Below, piece by piece: positions 51,094 to 59,872 of a stretch of DNA of 64,000 nt. The stretch lies in the NCBI GenBank assembly GCA_017458585.1, contig JAFTAJ010000037.1:1-64000 (forward strand). The letters are read 5' to 3'. Positions within the stretch are counted from its first letter, which is position 1; every line of letters starts with the position of its first letter. The notes under the pieces are model-generated. The model was not told where the DNA came from and made no database searches. It saw nothing but the letters and a program-made list of their open reading frames with translations. The translations under genes were made by a program, and so were the position numbers. The stretch comes from Bacteroidaceae bacterium. GTDB lineage: Bacteria; Bacteroidota; Bacteroidia; Bacteroidales; Bacteroidaceae.

Positions 51094-53667
51094 AACACCA
51101 TGCACAAGCGTTGTCGCAGGCAGTTCGGGAGCCTCTGTCAGGTTCTCGCAGAAAGAGAACATCGACATATAGCAGTCGATGCTGCCGTACTCCTCGAATG
51201 TGACCGGATCCTGACCATACGGTGTGAACGTGGTAGTAGGCAGTGCAGGAGCTTTGGTCAGGTTGGTGCAGCCTGTAAACATTTCTGCGTAGCAGGATAC
51301 CGTCATCTCGGTAGCCGGCAGTTCGGGAGCACGTGTCAGTCCCTCGCAGCCAGCGAACATATCCATATAGCACATATTGGTGAGCGTCGTGGCAGGAAGC
51401 ACCAAGTCTTTCGTAGGATGGTTCTGGATGGTCGTATTGGAAACGAACTCCCATGCGTTTGTTCCTGCTTTAGCAAAGAGATGCGAGAAGGCATCCTTGC
51501 CGGTTAGCGTCTTCAGCGTAGGATACTCTGTAGGATTGATCAGACTCATTACATTACCATAGACATACACATCAGCGGTGCTGGTGATGCGGCTTTCATA
51601 GCCTTTTCCGTTGCCGAAATAGGAGTCGTTGTTACCGCGGAAGGCTACCTTATCGCCCGTGAAGACAGGAATAGGATCGTTCCAGGTGTAGGTAGTCCAG
51701 GCACCTCCATTCATCTGATATTCGATGTCCGTCAGTTCTGCATCGTGATATAATGACAATGTATAGTTGAAGGTAATCTCGCCATCAGATGCGGCCTCCA
51801 ATGTCAGCGGTGTAGCATACGGATCGAAATAATCCTCCACCGTCCAGCCTGTGGGGATGCCGTTGACATCGCCGTTGGCATCGGGGCCTACAGCCCAATC
51901 GTTCATTTCTGCGGCCTTTACAAAGGTACCGGTAGTGGCCACATCGTAAAGCCAATAACTTGTGCAATATTCAGCAGAAATATCTGTGGCGAGGCACTTC
52001 ACATAGTTGAGCGATGTACAGTTATAGAACATGGATGAGTAACTGCTTGCGGCCAGTGTGGTGGCTGGCAGTTCAGGAGCGTTCTCCAATCTGGTGCAAC
52101 TTTCGAACATTCCTTGATAGCACCCGATTGCCAATGTAGTAGCGGGCAAAGCAGGAGCTGTTGTTAGGTTGGTACAGTTATAGAACATCCATTGATAGCA
52201 ATAGTTTGCAAGTGTCGTGGCAGGCAGTTCGGGGGCAGTTGTAAGTCCTGTACATCCTCCGAACATCTCCCAATAGCAACTAAGTGTAAGTGTCGTAGCC
52301 GGCAGTGCCGGAGCAGTCGTAAGTCCTGTGCAACCGCTAAACATTTCACAGTAGCATTCGGATTCGAGCGTGGTAGCCGCTAATTCCGGCGCTGTCGTCA
52401 ATCCCGTGCAGCCGTAGAACATTTGGTAATAACAGGAAGGGGTTAATGTCGTGGCAGGCAATGCTGGTGCTTTCGTCAAACCCGTACAGTTTTTGAACAT
52501 CTCCTTATAGCAGGCATAAGTCAGGGTTGTAGCAGGCAGTTCGGGAGATCTCGTTAAGCCCTGACAACCAGCAAACATATCCATGTAGCACGTATTCGTC
52601 AGTGTTGTGGCTGGCAGCACCAAATCCCTTGTTGGATGGTTCAGGATGGTGGAGTTGGGGGTGCCATCAGCCCGCGTGAACAGCTGGTAGAACGCGTACG
52701 GCTTGGTCAGCGTCGTGTTTGTGGCAAAGCCGTCCTTGTCGATCACACTCATCACGTTGCCGTAGACGTAGCAGTCTTCGGAACATTCGAAATGGAATCC
52801 AGCCCACTCGCTCTCGTTATGGCATGTGCCGTTATCGCCACGGAAACAGATTACGTCGTTGGCAGCGAGGTCGATGGGCGTGTTCCATGTTACGTCCGTC
52901 CAGCCAGTATTGTTCAGATTGTATTGGATAACATCAAGCGAGGGTGTTGTCCCATCATTCCAACTCACGGAAATCGTTCCGTCTTCTACTGCCTCGAAGG
53001 TCAGCGGTGACGAAAGCTCTGCCTTCGTGTAAATCACGGTGATCGATTCGCAGGTATAGTCAATTTGTCGGTCAATGTGCTTGACTAACTCACCGTTATC
53101 TACCGAATAGGTGACATTGTCGGTGTTGGTAGACGACAATTTGCCGAGCGGACCGCTGATAACAAAGTTGTTTCCCGCATTATCTACGATATCGGCATTC
53201 TCTTCAAATGTGCACCTCGCAGCAAAGTCGGCATCCGATTGAAAAAGGTCGTTTGATGATGATGAAACGACTCCTGTGTTAGCCAGACAGGCCAGGCCTG
53301 CCTGAGAGGCATCGGTCCAATCAGCGTTCATCATCGACACATAGTCCGAGTTCGAACAGAGGGCAATACCTTTGTTTTCATCAGGCAAATCATAATAATT
53401 AGTAAGCATCGCGCTGTACACTCCGCCCTTGAAGTTCTTCAAGCTCTGCCATAAACTGCCGAGCACCGTCGATCCATTGCTGATGTCGTCTGAATACAGA
53501 TAATGGAATGCCGGCTTTCCATCTACGATGACCTCGCCGACATACACGGTCGAGTACTGAATGACCGTCGCCGTTTGTCTTGTAACGTTAACTACAGTCT
53601 TAGCCCAGCCTCCCGTGACCATCGTCACGAGGACGAGAAGCGTGATTAAGATTCGATTTATGTTCAT
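51019..53667 (-). CDS. BspA-like (leucine-rich-repeat type) secreted protein, N-terminal part, frameshifted
   Basis: The protein starts with a signal peptide (ILITLLVLVTMVTGGWAKT) and an N-terminal domain, then carries at least eleven units of the form CYxxMFxGCTxLTxAPxLPATTL in two blocks separated by two beta-sandwich modules (PLTFEAVEDGTISVSWNDG; PLTLEAASDGEITFNYTL). Similar BspA-like repeats mediate adhesion in oral and gut Bacteroidales. The intact frame runs to about 51096; its last 25 residues (VLPEYVPGLYEPRKSSRTAS) are out of pattern because of a one-base change, and the true C terminus is at 50097-51093. Either a sequencing error, a slippage-prone homopolymer or a real pseudogene. 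Confidence 0.85.
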   Translation of the reverse strand: MNINRILITLLVLVTMVTGGWAKTVVNVTRQTATVIQYSTVYVGEVIVDGKPAFHYLYSDDISNGSTVLGSLWQSLKNFKGGVYSAMLTNYYDLPDENKGIALCSNSDYVSMMNADWTDASQAGLACLANTGVVSSSSNDLFQSDADFAARCTFEENADIVDNAGNNFVISGPLGKLSSTNTDNVTYSVDNGELVKHIDRQIDYTCESITVIYTKAELSSPLTFEAVEDGTISVSWNDGTTPSLDVIQYNLNNTGWTDVTWNTPIDLAANDVICFRGDNGTCHNESEWAGFHFECSEDCYVYGNVMSVIDKDGFATNTTLTKPYAFYQLFTRADGTPNSTILNHPTRDLVLPATTLTNTCYMDMFAGCQGLTRSPELPATTLTYACYKEMFKNCTGLTKAPALPATTLTPSCYYQMFYGCTGLTTAPELAATTLESECYCEMFSGCTGLTTAPALPATTLTLSCYWEMFGGCTGLTTAPELPATTLANYCYQWMFYNCTNLTTAPALPATTLAIGCYQGMFESCTRLENAPELPATTLAASSYSSMFYNCTSLNYVKCLATDISAEYCTSYWLYDVATTGTFVKAAEMNDWAVGPDANGDVNGIPTGWTVEDYFDPYATPLTLEAASDGEITFNYTLSLYHDAELTDIEYQMNGGAWTTYTWNDPIPVFTGDKVAFRGNNDSYFGNGKGYESRITSTADVYVYGNVMSLINPTEYPTLKTLTGKDAFSHLFAKAGTNAWEFVSNTTIQNHPTKDLVLPATTLTNMCYMDMFAGCEGLTRAPELPATEMTVSCYAEMFTGCTNLTKAPALPTTTFTPYGQDPVTFEEYGSIDCYMSMFSFCENLTEAPELPATTLVHGVLPEYVPGLYEPRKSSRTASSNRGR

Positions 53668-53686
53668 ATTGTATTTTTGTTAATGT

Positions 53687-53776
53687 TTACTCGATCACTA
53701 CCTTTTTGCCATTGTGGATGTAAATGCCCTTCTTTAATTGACGATTGACGATTGACCGTTGACCATTGAGCTGTTA
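53687..53776 (-). pseudogene. Relic C-terminus of a former secreted protein
   Basis: The minus strand encodes QLNGQRSIVNRQLKKGIYI followed by HNGKKVVIE and a stop codon. This matches the tail of the PKD/LamG protein (VNGQRSKVKGQLPKGIYIVNG) and of the BspA-like protein. An in-frame stop lies just upstream, and no gene body remains. It ends 19 bases before the BspA-like start codon. It looks like what is left of a deleted neighbour or of a recombination between tails. Confidence 0.7.
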
Positions 53777-53995
53777 CAAAATCAAGTCCGTTTCATTTCA
53801 AAAACTTGCTCAATAGACTGTATTCCAATTATTTCAAAGAACAATTAGTCCACTTTAACGGGACAGTAGTGAATAAGGGTATATGGGTGCAAAGGTACAA
53901 TATTTCTATGAAATATTCTCCCTTTCTGCTCATTTTTTTGCAGAAAGGGAGGAAAAAGAGAAAAAACATGAAAACGGTTGAATATTCAGTGGCAA
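53777..53995. other. AT-rich spacer with a promoter box
   Basis: Together with the relic tail this makes a 328-base gap. The minus strand has TACCTTTG at 53897-53890, a -7 box that could drive the BspA-like gene through a long leader. I see no RNA gene or other structure here. Confidence 0.4.
53890..53897 (-). promoter_or_regulatory. -7 promoter box for BspA-like gene
   Basis: The minus strand reads TACCTTTG (TAnnTTTG), about 220 bases before the start codon at 53667. The leader would include the relic tail. Confidence 0.45.
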
Positions 53996-55132
53996 TTAAT
54001 ATATCCGGCAAATCCACATTTCCAGGAAACGGTCAGCCACAGAATAGACCTTTGTTCGCCCATCGTTTTGATAGGTTAGGAGTTGTTTCTCCAGTAAAGC
54101 GCTGATGGCGTATTGGACGGAACTAGGTGATTTGAGAGAATGCTTCTTGACAAAGTTGACGGAGGTGACTCTGCTGGCTTTTCCTTCTTTGGCAATGGCA
54201 ATCAGGGTTTCTTTGTGCTGATAGTTCATCTGATTCATCAAGGAGGCAAACGAGCGGCCTTTCTCTTCCAATATGTCGCTTAGCGTATTGTCGATGTCAG
54301 TTTCTTCTACAATTTTATCAGGATCCACATAGGCAAAGGCATTGTGGAGGACGTTGTGGACGTAGTATGTGTGTCCTTCAAAAAGGTCGTAGGCGTAGGC
54401 AGTGGTATTAGGCGTAATCCTGCGGCCGGCTTTTGCGAAGAGTTCTTCGGCAAAGGCAGTATAGATATCCTTTGAGATGCAATCAAGGAATATCTGCTCT
54501 GCGCTATTATAGAATGGCTTCGCTGCAGAATTGAACATATTCTCAAGGATGTGGCGGTTGCTGCCAGCATAGATAAAGAGGCAATTGTTCATCTTCTGGA
54601 TATGTGCGCGAAGCGTAGCCTCCACATTCTTCTCCGGATAGTTGGCTATCTGCTGGAATTCGTCTATGGCGAAGATACAAGGCTTGTCTGCTTGCTCCAA
54701 ATAGCAGAATATCTCTTCTAATGTGAGCTCCGGTGAGTGGATATCGCCCAGTTTGATGTTGAAAGTAGGTGTATTGGAAACAGGGTCGTAGCCAAAACTT
54801 CCCGCCAGAGAGTGAAGGCCTGCGAGGAATTTGTCAAGAACAGTTTTGCCTTTGGGTACCAATACGGAATAGATTTCCTTGCTGAGGAACAGAACAAGTT
54901 CATGTAGGCTGGTGGTAGGATAGATATCTGTATAGAACGTGTAGCAACGATTTTTGATGGAAGGCTGCTCAAACACGTGGCGTATCAGCTGTGTCTTGCC
55001 CATTCTTCGGGGCGAGGTCAACAGAATGTGCGCCTTGTTTTCCAGTGTGCGCACTATCCACGCCGTTTCTTTTTCTCTATCGCAGAAATAGGGCTCTGGT
55101 ATGATGCCGGTGATATAAAAAGGATTCTCCAT
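53996..55132 (-). CDS. AAA-type ATPase with C-terminal winged helix (archaeal-ATPase-like)
   Basis: The 378-aa protein has a P-loop SPRRMGKTQLIRH at about residues 39-51, a Walker B strand CIFAIDEFQQI at about 160-170 and a sensor-like IYAGSNRHILENMF. The C terminus is a winged-helix domain (VTSVNFVKKHSLKSPSSVQYAISALLEKQ; shown partly). This is the family of Bacteroidota and archaeal ATPases often fused to or paired with nucleases or toxin-like domains; no partner is present, and it has its own promoter. ATG at 55180 lies upstream of the -7 box, so ATG 55132 (MENPFYITG) is used. The cellular role is unknown; acquisition by transfer is possible. Confidence 0.85.
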   Translation of the reverse strand: MENPFYITGIIPEPYFCDREKETAWIVRTLENKAHILLTSPRRMGKTQLIRHVFEQPSIKNRCYTFYTDIYPTTSLHELVLFLSKEIYSVLVPKGKTVLDKFLAGLHSLAGSFGYDPVSNTPTFNIKLGDIHSPELTLEEIFCYLEQADKPCIFAIDEFQQIANYPEKNVEATLRAHIQKMNNCLFIYAGSNRHILENMFNSAAKPFYNSAEQIFLDCISKDIYTAFAEELFAKAGRRITPNTTAYAYDLFEGHTYYVHNVLHNAFAYVDPDKIVEETDIDNTLSDILEEKGRSFASLMNQMNYQHKETLIAIAKEGKASRVTSVNFVKKHSLKSPSSVQYAISALLEKQLLTYQNDGRTKVYSVADRFLEMWICRIY

Positions 55133-55148
55133 AAAGCTGCTTTTGGGT

Positions 55149-55156
55149 GCAAAAGT
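55149..55156 (-). promoter_or_regulatory. -7 promoter box for AAA ATPase
   Basis: The minus strand reads TACTTTTG (TAnnTTTG), 17 bases before the ATG at 55132. It rules out the in-frame start at 55180. Confidence 0.6.
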
Positions 55157-55244
55157 AAGCAAATTCTCTAAATTATACAAATTCTATAATAGAAATTCTA
55201 TAAAAAAATGTTATGGCAGCTGTTAAAATGGTCAAATCTTTTTC

Positions 55245-57881
55245 TCAATTACTTATCATCTGCCCATTCACGGCGATGCCCTGAGCGTTGATGAGGAGTC
55301 GCTCATCGGGCCGCGAGCCGCTGTAGAAGATGATATGGGCCTTGCCCTCGGTATCGGTGATGAGCGAGGGATTCCAGTAGAGGGTGCGGCGGTGGTCGGT
55401 GGGCGTGGGAATGTCGTGCTGGCGATAGTCGGGGCTGTAGAAATCGGTGCAGAGGGAGTAGCCGTGTAGGTTGATCCATCGTGTGCCGCGACGATAGTCG
55501 TTGGGGAGGTTGAGCTCGGGGTCGGTGTAGAGGAAGAAGGCGACGTATGCGGCAGGTGTTGGCGCACCGGGATTCTTGAAGGCCTGCTGCACTATCTTGG
55601 TGGCGGCAGCCTCGTCCTCCACGATGGAGAGCCACTTGAAACGATTCATAAAGTAGCCGCTCATGTTGACATCCCATTCGCCGTCAGGAAGATCAGCGAG
55701 GAGGAAGGCTTGAGGGTAGTTGTTGTCCACTACCACAACGACGCGCTTGCCGCGATACCACATCTCGCCGCTGTAGAGGTCGTAGTAGAAGAGGGGATTG
55801 CGCTCCGTGAGCCAATCCCAGATGTAGGGCACGCCGTTGCCTTCGTCGAGATAGTTGTCAAGTTCATCGTGCAAGTTGTAGAAGCAGGCGGCGCTGCCTT
55901 TGGTGGCATCCTCTCCGCCCATCCATGTGAAGCGTGCGCCGGGGTGGTAGCCGAGGGTGCGCTTGCCAGTAATCTTCACCTCGCCCAGCTGGATGATGCG
56001 CGAGACATAGTCGGGGATGGTGTCAGCCCACTCGAAGGTGTCGGCCTCGCGTGTGAGTGCGCTGGTGCGGGTGTCAAGAATGGTGGTAGCGGGCGCGAGC
56101 TGCAGCGGCTCGTAGGGCTTGGGGGTTGGCGAGAAATGTCGATTGAGGATGAAGTCGGTGTACACGCGCTTGTCCTTGCGGTTGGTGACGGTCATGATGC
56201 TGGGGGCGTCGCCATTGAAGTCGGGCAGCTGCACGGCAAAGTAACCAGTGCTGTCGGTGGGCACGTCAAACATCTTGGTGCCGTTGATGGTCTGCATTAG
56301 GAAGTTGATATCGAGGCTGCCGTCGCGGGCGAGGTTCTTGCCTGCTGCGCGGGTGGCGGTGAGATTGCCGATGAGGGTGAGGCCTTCCTCGCAGGGTTGC
56401 TTGAGGACAAAGGGCTCCACGCCGCTCATCTCCTGCCAGCGATAGCGGCGCCAACCTTGCACCATGAGGAGCAGGTCGAGAGCCTGACGATGGTCGGCAT
56501 CGTCGGACTCAAAATAGTAGTCGGGATTATGGATGTAACCCTTCAGCTCGGAGGCGAGCAACATCTCCACCGCCATGCTGTGAGCAGGCGGGGCCACCTC
56601 GGTGGCGGCATCGGTCACTGCGAGGGAGAAGTCAGCCTGCAGTGGCTGGCCCTCACTGTCGCGGAGGTTGATATCGAGCACCACGGGCTGGAAGGGATGA
56701 TAAATGTCCTGATTCTGGCGTATGGTCATTTGCGGCGCAGCCCTATGGGGCTCCACCCATGCGAGCCTCTCGCTGAGCACCTCTCCTTGGTCGGTGAAGA
56801 GGGTGATTTGGGCAATTCCATCGCGCAGTTTGTCGTAAGGAATGTTGATGTTTTTTTCTTTCTCTACGGTAACCGTATTAAAATAGAGTAGTGTGCCACG
56901 GCAGGTGACGCTGAGGCCGAGCGTGCGGCCGACCATGCCGTCGGAGGAGCGAAGAGTGATGTCGAAGCCGTCCTGTCGGCTGGAGGTGATCTGCATGTCG
57001 CAGCCCTCGCCACGCACCTCGGGCAGGGCGAAGCGCTCGATATTGCAGCCCTCTACATTGGCGAGGACATAAGCTCCGTCCCACTGTTCGGGCATAGAAA
57101 AGATGCCCATTCCATCGTGGAGAACGGTGGACTTCATCATCTCCTTGCCGTCGGCGGAACAGATGGTGAGCTCGCCGTCGAGGGGAAGGCCGTCGTGGTC
57201 GGTGAGTTTATAGGCTATGCGAGAGGGAATGCCCTTGGTGATGTTGCCGCCCTCGGGGTAGAAGGTGAGCAGGAGGTTATTGCCTTTCTGGGTGGTCTTT
57301 TCCAGTACGGGCTCGGGGGCATGGCGGCTGGTGGTGCGCTTGGTTTGGGCATAGTCGTGGTAGGGCATGGTGAGGCCCGTGAAGTTGACGGAGTCCTCGG
57401 GCTGAAAGAAGATGGGGAAGACACGGCTGAAGAGGTAAGCGTCATCCCAGTTGAGCATGGCGCGGGTGTAGGCGCGTAGCTGGTAGTAGCCCGCGTGGCA
57501 GAGCATGGGGTCAAGCTCGAAGTCGCCATAGGTGCGGCCGTTGTCAACGCGCAGTGTCTTGCGCTCCATCAACTCGCCATCGGGATTGAGCAGCTCCACA
57601 TAGAGCACCTTGCTCATGTCGGTGGGAAGCAGACTGGCGGCCTTGAAGACGTAGGCCTTGAACCAGAGACGCTCGCCGGCGATGTAGCCATTATTGTCAA
57701 GGTGCAGATACACCTTCTCCTGCGTGAAGTTGTTGTTGTAGGTCAGCATATTGCCTGCAAACTGCGCAAAGCGCTTGATCGCGGCGCTGTCGGTGGCGGC
57801 GTCGGTGAAGCCGGCGCCCTTGGCGGAGCCTGGGAAGAGGAGAGCCAGCGTGATTAGGCAGAGTAGAGTGAGTCGTTTCAT
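55245..57881 (-). CDS. Large exported macroglobulin-like (MG2-type) envelope protein
   Basis: The 878-aa protein has a signal peptide (LTLLCLITLALLFPGSAKG) and begins with a macroglobulin-like domain typical of Bacteroidota surface proteins (FTQEKVYLHLDNNGYIAGERLWFKAYVFKA, shown partly). Further beta-sandwich domains follow (LLTFYPEGGNITKGIPSRIAYKL; QPVVLDINLRDSEGQPL), then a plug-like VKITGKRTLGYHPG segment and a C-terminal ITDTEGKAHIIFYSGSRPDERL. Such proteins are usually found near TonB systems and may handle peptides or proteases; function is not known. It has its own TAACTTTG promoter and faces away from mutA. Confidence 0.75.
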   Translation of the reverse strand: MKRLTLLCLITLALLFPGSAKGAGFTDAATDSAAIKRFAQFAGNMLTYNNNFTQEKVYLHLDNNGYIAGERLWFKAYVFKAASLLPTDMSKVLYVELLNPDGELMERKTLRVDNGRTYGDFELDPMLCHAGYYQLRAYTRAMLNWDDAYLFSRVFPIFFQPEDSVNFTGLTMPYHDYAQTKRTTSRHAPEPVLEKTTQKGNNLLLTFYPEGGNITKGIPSRIAYKLTDHDGLPLDGELTICSADGKEMMKSTVLHDGMGIFSMPEQWDGAYVLANVEGCNIERFALPEVRGEGCDMQITSSRQDGFDITLRSSDGMVGRTLGLSVTCRGTLLYFNTVTVEKEKNINIPYDKLRDGIAQITLFTDQGEVLSERLAWVEPHRAAPQMTIRQNQDIYHPFQPVVLDINLRDSEGQPLQADFSLAVTDAATEVAPPAHSMAVEMLLASELKGYIHNPDYYFESDDADHRQALDLLLMVQGWRRYRWQEMSGVEPFVLKQPCEEGLTLIGNLTATRAAGKNLARDGSLDINFLMQTINGTKMFDVPTDSTGYFAVQLPDFNGDAPSIMTVTNRKDKRVYTDFILNRHFSPTPKPYEPLQLAPATTILDTRTSALTREADTFEWADTIPDYVSRIIQLGEVKITGKRTLGYHPGARFTWMGGEDATKGSAACFYNLHDELDNYLDEGNGVPYIWDWLTERNPLFYYDLYSGEMWYRGKRVVVVVDNNYPQAFLLADLPDGEWDVNMSGYFMNRFKWLSIVEDEAAATKIVQQAFKNPGAPTPAAYVAFFLYTDPELNLPNDYRRGTRWINLHGYSLCTDFYSPDYRQHDIPTPTDHRRTLYWNPSLITDTEGKAHIIFYSGSRPDERLLINAQGIAVNGQMISN

Positions 57882-57900
57882 AGTTTTATAGTTTAGGCTA

Positions 57901-57908
57901 CAAAGTTA
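57901..57908 (-). promoter_or_regulatory. -7 promoter box for macroglobulin-like gene
   Basis: The minus strand reads TAACTTTG (TAnnTTTG), 20 bases before the ATG at 57881. Confidence 0.6.
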
Positions 57909-57934
57909 GGACATTTATAGGAAATATTCTATTT

Positions 57935-57979
57935 TTATATATATAAATATGGTAGGGAAGAAAAAAATGCTTAAATTCG
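57935..57979 (+). promoter_or_regulatory. Candidate mutA promoter region
   Basis: TATATATATAAATATGGTAGG (57934-57955) with GGTAGGGAA resembles the stretch before topA (TTATATATATAAGGTAGGG). TAAATTCG (57972-57979) is a one-base variant of the -7 box, 52 bases before the mutA ATG. Confidence 0.35.
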
Positions 57980-58030
57980 CGTCGCAATAAAAGAACCTAA
58001 TTTTATTTACTAACAACAACAATAACTGTA

Positions 58031-59869
58031 ATGGAAAACAAAAAGCTTTTTTCTGATTTCGCGCCCGTTAGCAAACAGGAGTGGATTGACAAGATCCAAG
58101 TGGACCTGAAGGGCGCCGATTTCAACAAGAAAATGGTTTGGCGCACCAACGAGGGATTCAGTGTGCAGCCGTTCTATCAGCAGGAGGACGTAAAGGACCT
58201 GCCGCTGATGAACGCTCTGCCTGGCGAGTTCCCCTATGTACGCGGTAACAAGGCCGACGAGAACACATGGTTTGTGCGCCAGAACATTGAGTGCGAGTGC
58301 CCCAAAGAGGCTAACGCCAAGGCTCTCGACATTCTTAACAAGGGCATCGACTCGCTGGGATTCTGCATCCCGGGCGAGAAGGTGAGTGCCGACTACATTG
58401 AGACTCTGCTCGACGGTATCTATGCCGACTGTGTAGAGCTCAACTTCCGCACCTGCCAGCGCCACACTGTGGAACTGGCTAAGATTCTGGCTGCCTACTT
58501 CGACAAGAAGGGCTACGACAAGGCCAAGATTCAGGGTTCTATCAATTTCGACCCCATCGAGAAGATTCTCACCAAGGGCAAAGACCTTACCGCTCTCGTG
58601 GCTGATGCCAAGACTGCCGTGGAAGCCCTGAAGGACTATCCCAACTTCCGCACCATTGGTGTGAATGCGCTGAGCCTGACTAATAGCGGTGCATTCAGCT
58701 ATCAGGAGCTCGGCTACGCCCTGGCTTGGGGCAACGAGTACCTGCAGCTGCTGGTGGACGCTGGCGTGGATGCTTGCGAGGCTGCCAAGAACATCAAGTT
58801 CAACCTCGGCATCAACGGCGTGTACTTTATGGAGATTGCCAAGTTCCGTGCTGCCCGTATGCTCTGGGCTCAGATTGTGAGCCAGTATACTGAGTGCAAA
58901 GAGGCTGCCAAGATGCACGTTTGCGCAACGACTACAACCTACAACCTCACTCTCTTCGACAGCTATGTGAATATGCTGCGCACCCAGACGGAGACAATGT
59001 CTGCCGCTCTGGCCGGAGTGGAGAGTATCGTGGTTACTCCGTTTGACGAGACATTTGAGGTGCCCACCGACTTCGCCGAGCGTATCGCCCGCAACCAGCA
59101 GCTGCTGCTGAAGGAGGAGTGCCACTTCAATAAGATAGTCGATGTGGCCGGTGGTAGCTACTTCCTCGAACACCTGACCGACGCTCTGGCCGAGCAGGCC
59201 TGGAAGCTGTTCCTCAGCGTTGAAGAGGAGGGCGGTTTCCTCAAGGCTGCCCAGGAGGGCAATATTCAGGAGACCATCAACGAGACCAACAAGACGCGCC
59301 ACGCCAATGCAGGCAAGCGCAAAGAGTTTATCCTTGGCACTAACCAGTTCCCCAACTTCACCGAGAAGAGCGAAGGCAAGGAGCCGAAGGCTTGTTGCAG
59401 CTGTGACACTCAAGGTGGCGATATTCCCGCCATCAAGGCTACGCGCCTGGCCAGCGACTTTGAGGAGCTGCGCCTGAAGGTGGAGAAGGCTAAGAAGGTG
59501 CCCGTGGCATTCATGCTGACTATCGGTAATCTGGCCATGCGTCAGGCTCGCGCCCAGTTTAGCTGCAACTTCCTGGCCGCCGCAGGCTACAAGGTGATTG
59601 ACAACCTTGGCTTTGAGACCGTGGAGGCCGGTGCCGAAGCGGCCCGCAAGGCTGATGCCGACATCGTAGTGCTGTGCTCCAGCGACGATGAGTATGCAGA
59701 GTACGGTGTGCCCGCCTTTAAGGCTGTGGGCGACAGCGCTCTGTTTGTCATTGCCGGTGCTCCCGCCTGCAGCGAAGACCTCAAGGCTGCCGGAATAGAG
59801 AACTTTATACATGTGCGTGTGGACCAGCTCCAGACACTCAAAGAGTTTAACGCAAAACTGGGAATTTAA
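58031..59869 (+). CDS. mutA: Methylmalonyl-CoA mutase small (beta) subunit
   Basis: The small subunit pairs with MutB to interconvert succinyl-CoA and methylmalonyl-CoA; it is structural and does not bind B12. The 612-aa protein keeps the barrel fold (SDFAPVSKQEWIDKIQVDLKGADF at the start, GVYFMEIAKFRAARMLWAQIV at about 258-278, and AGGSYFLEHLTDALAEQAWKLF; shown partly). The C-terminal flavodoxin-like domain lacks the DxHxxG cobalamin motif, reading NLAMRQARAQFSCNFLAAAG instead. It ends 3 bases before mutB. In gut Bacteroidales this enzyme works in the succinate-to-propionate route. Confidence 0.95.
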   Translation: MENKKLFSDFAPVSKQEWIDKIQVDLKGADFNKKMVWRTNEGFSVQPFYQQEDVKDLPLMNALPGEFPYVRGNKADENTWFVRQNIECECPKEANAKALDILNKGIDSLGFCIPGEKVSADYIETLLDGIYADCVELNFRTCQRHTVELAKILAAYFDKKGYDKAKIQGSINFDPIEKILTKGKDLTALVADAKTAVEALKDYPNFRTIGVNALSLTNSGAFSYQELGYALAWGNEYLQLLVDAGVDACEAAKNIKFNLGINGVYFMEIAKFRAARMLWAQIVSQYTECKEAAKMHVCATTTTYNLTLFDSYVNMLRTQTETMSAALAGVESIVVTPFDETFEVPTDFAERIARNQQLLLKEECHFNKIVDVAGGSYFLEHLTDALAEQAWKLFLSVEEEGGFLKAAQEGNIQETINETNKTRHANAGKRKEFILGTNQFPNFTEKSEGKEPKACCSCDTQGGDIPAIKATRLASDFEELRLKVEKAKKVPVAFMLTIGNLAMRQARAQFSCNFLAAAGYKVIDNLGFETVEAGAEAARKADADIVVLCSSDDEYAEYGVPAFKAVGDSALFVIAGAPACSEDLKAAGIENFIHVRVDQLQTLKEFNAKLGI

Positions 59870-59872
59870 GCT

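Noticed and set aside
55133..55180. Upstream start for the AAA ATPase
   Set aside because: The -7 box at 55149-55156 lies between the two starts, supporting the later one.
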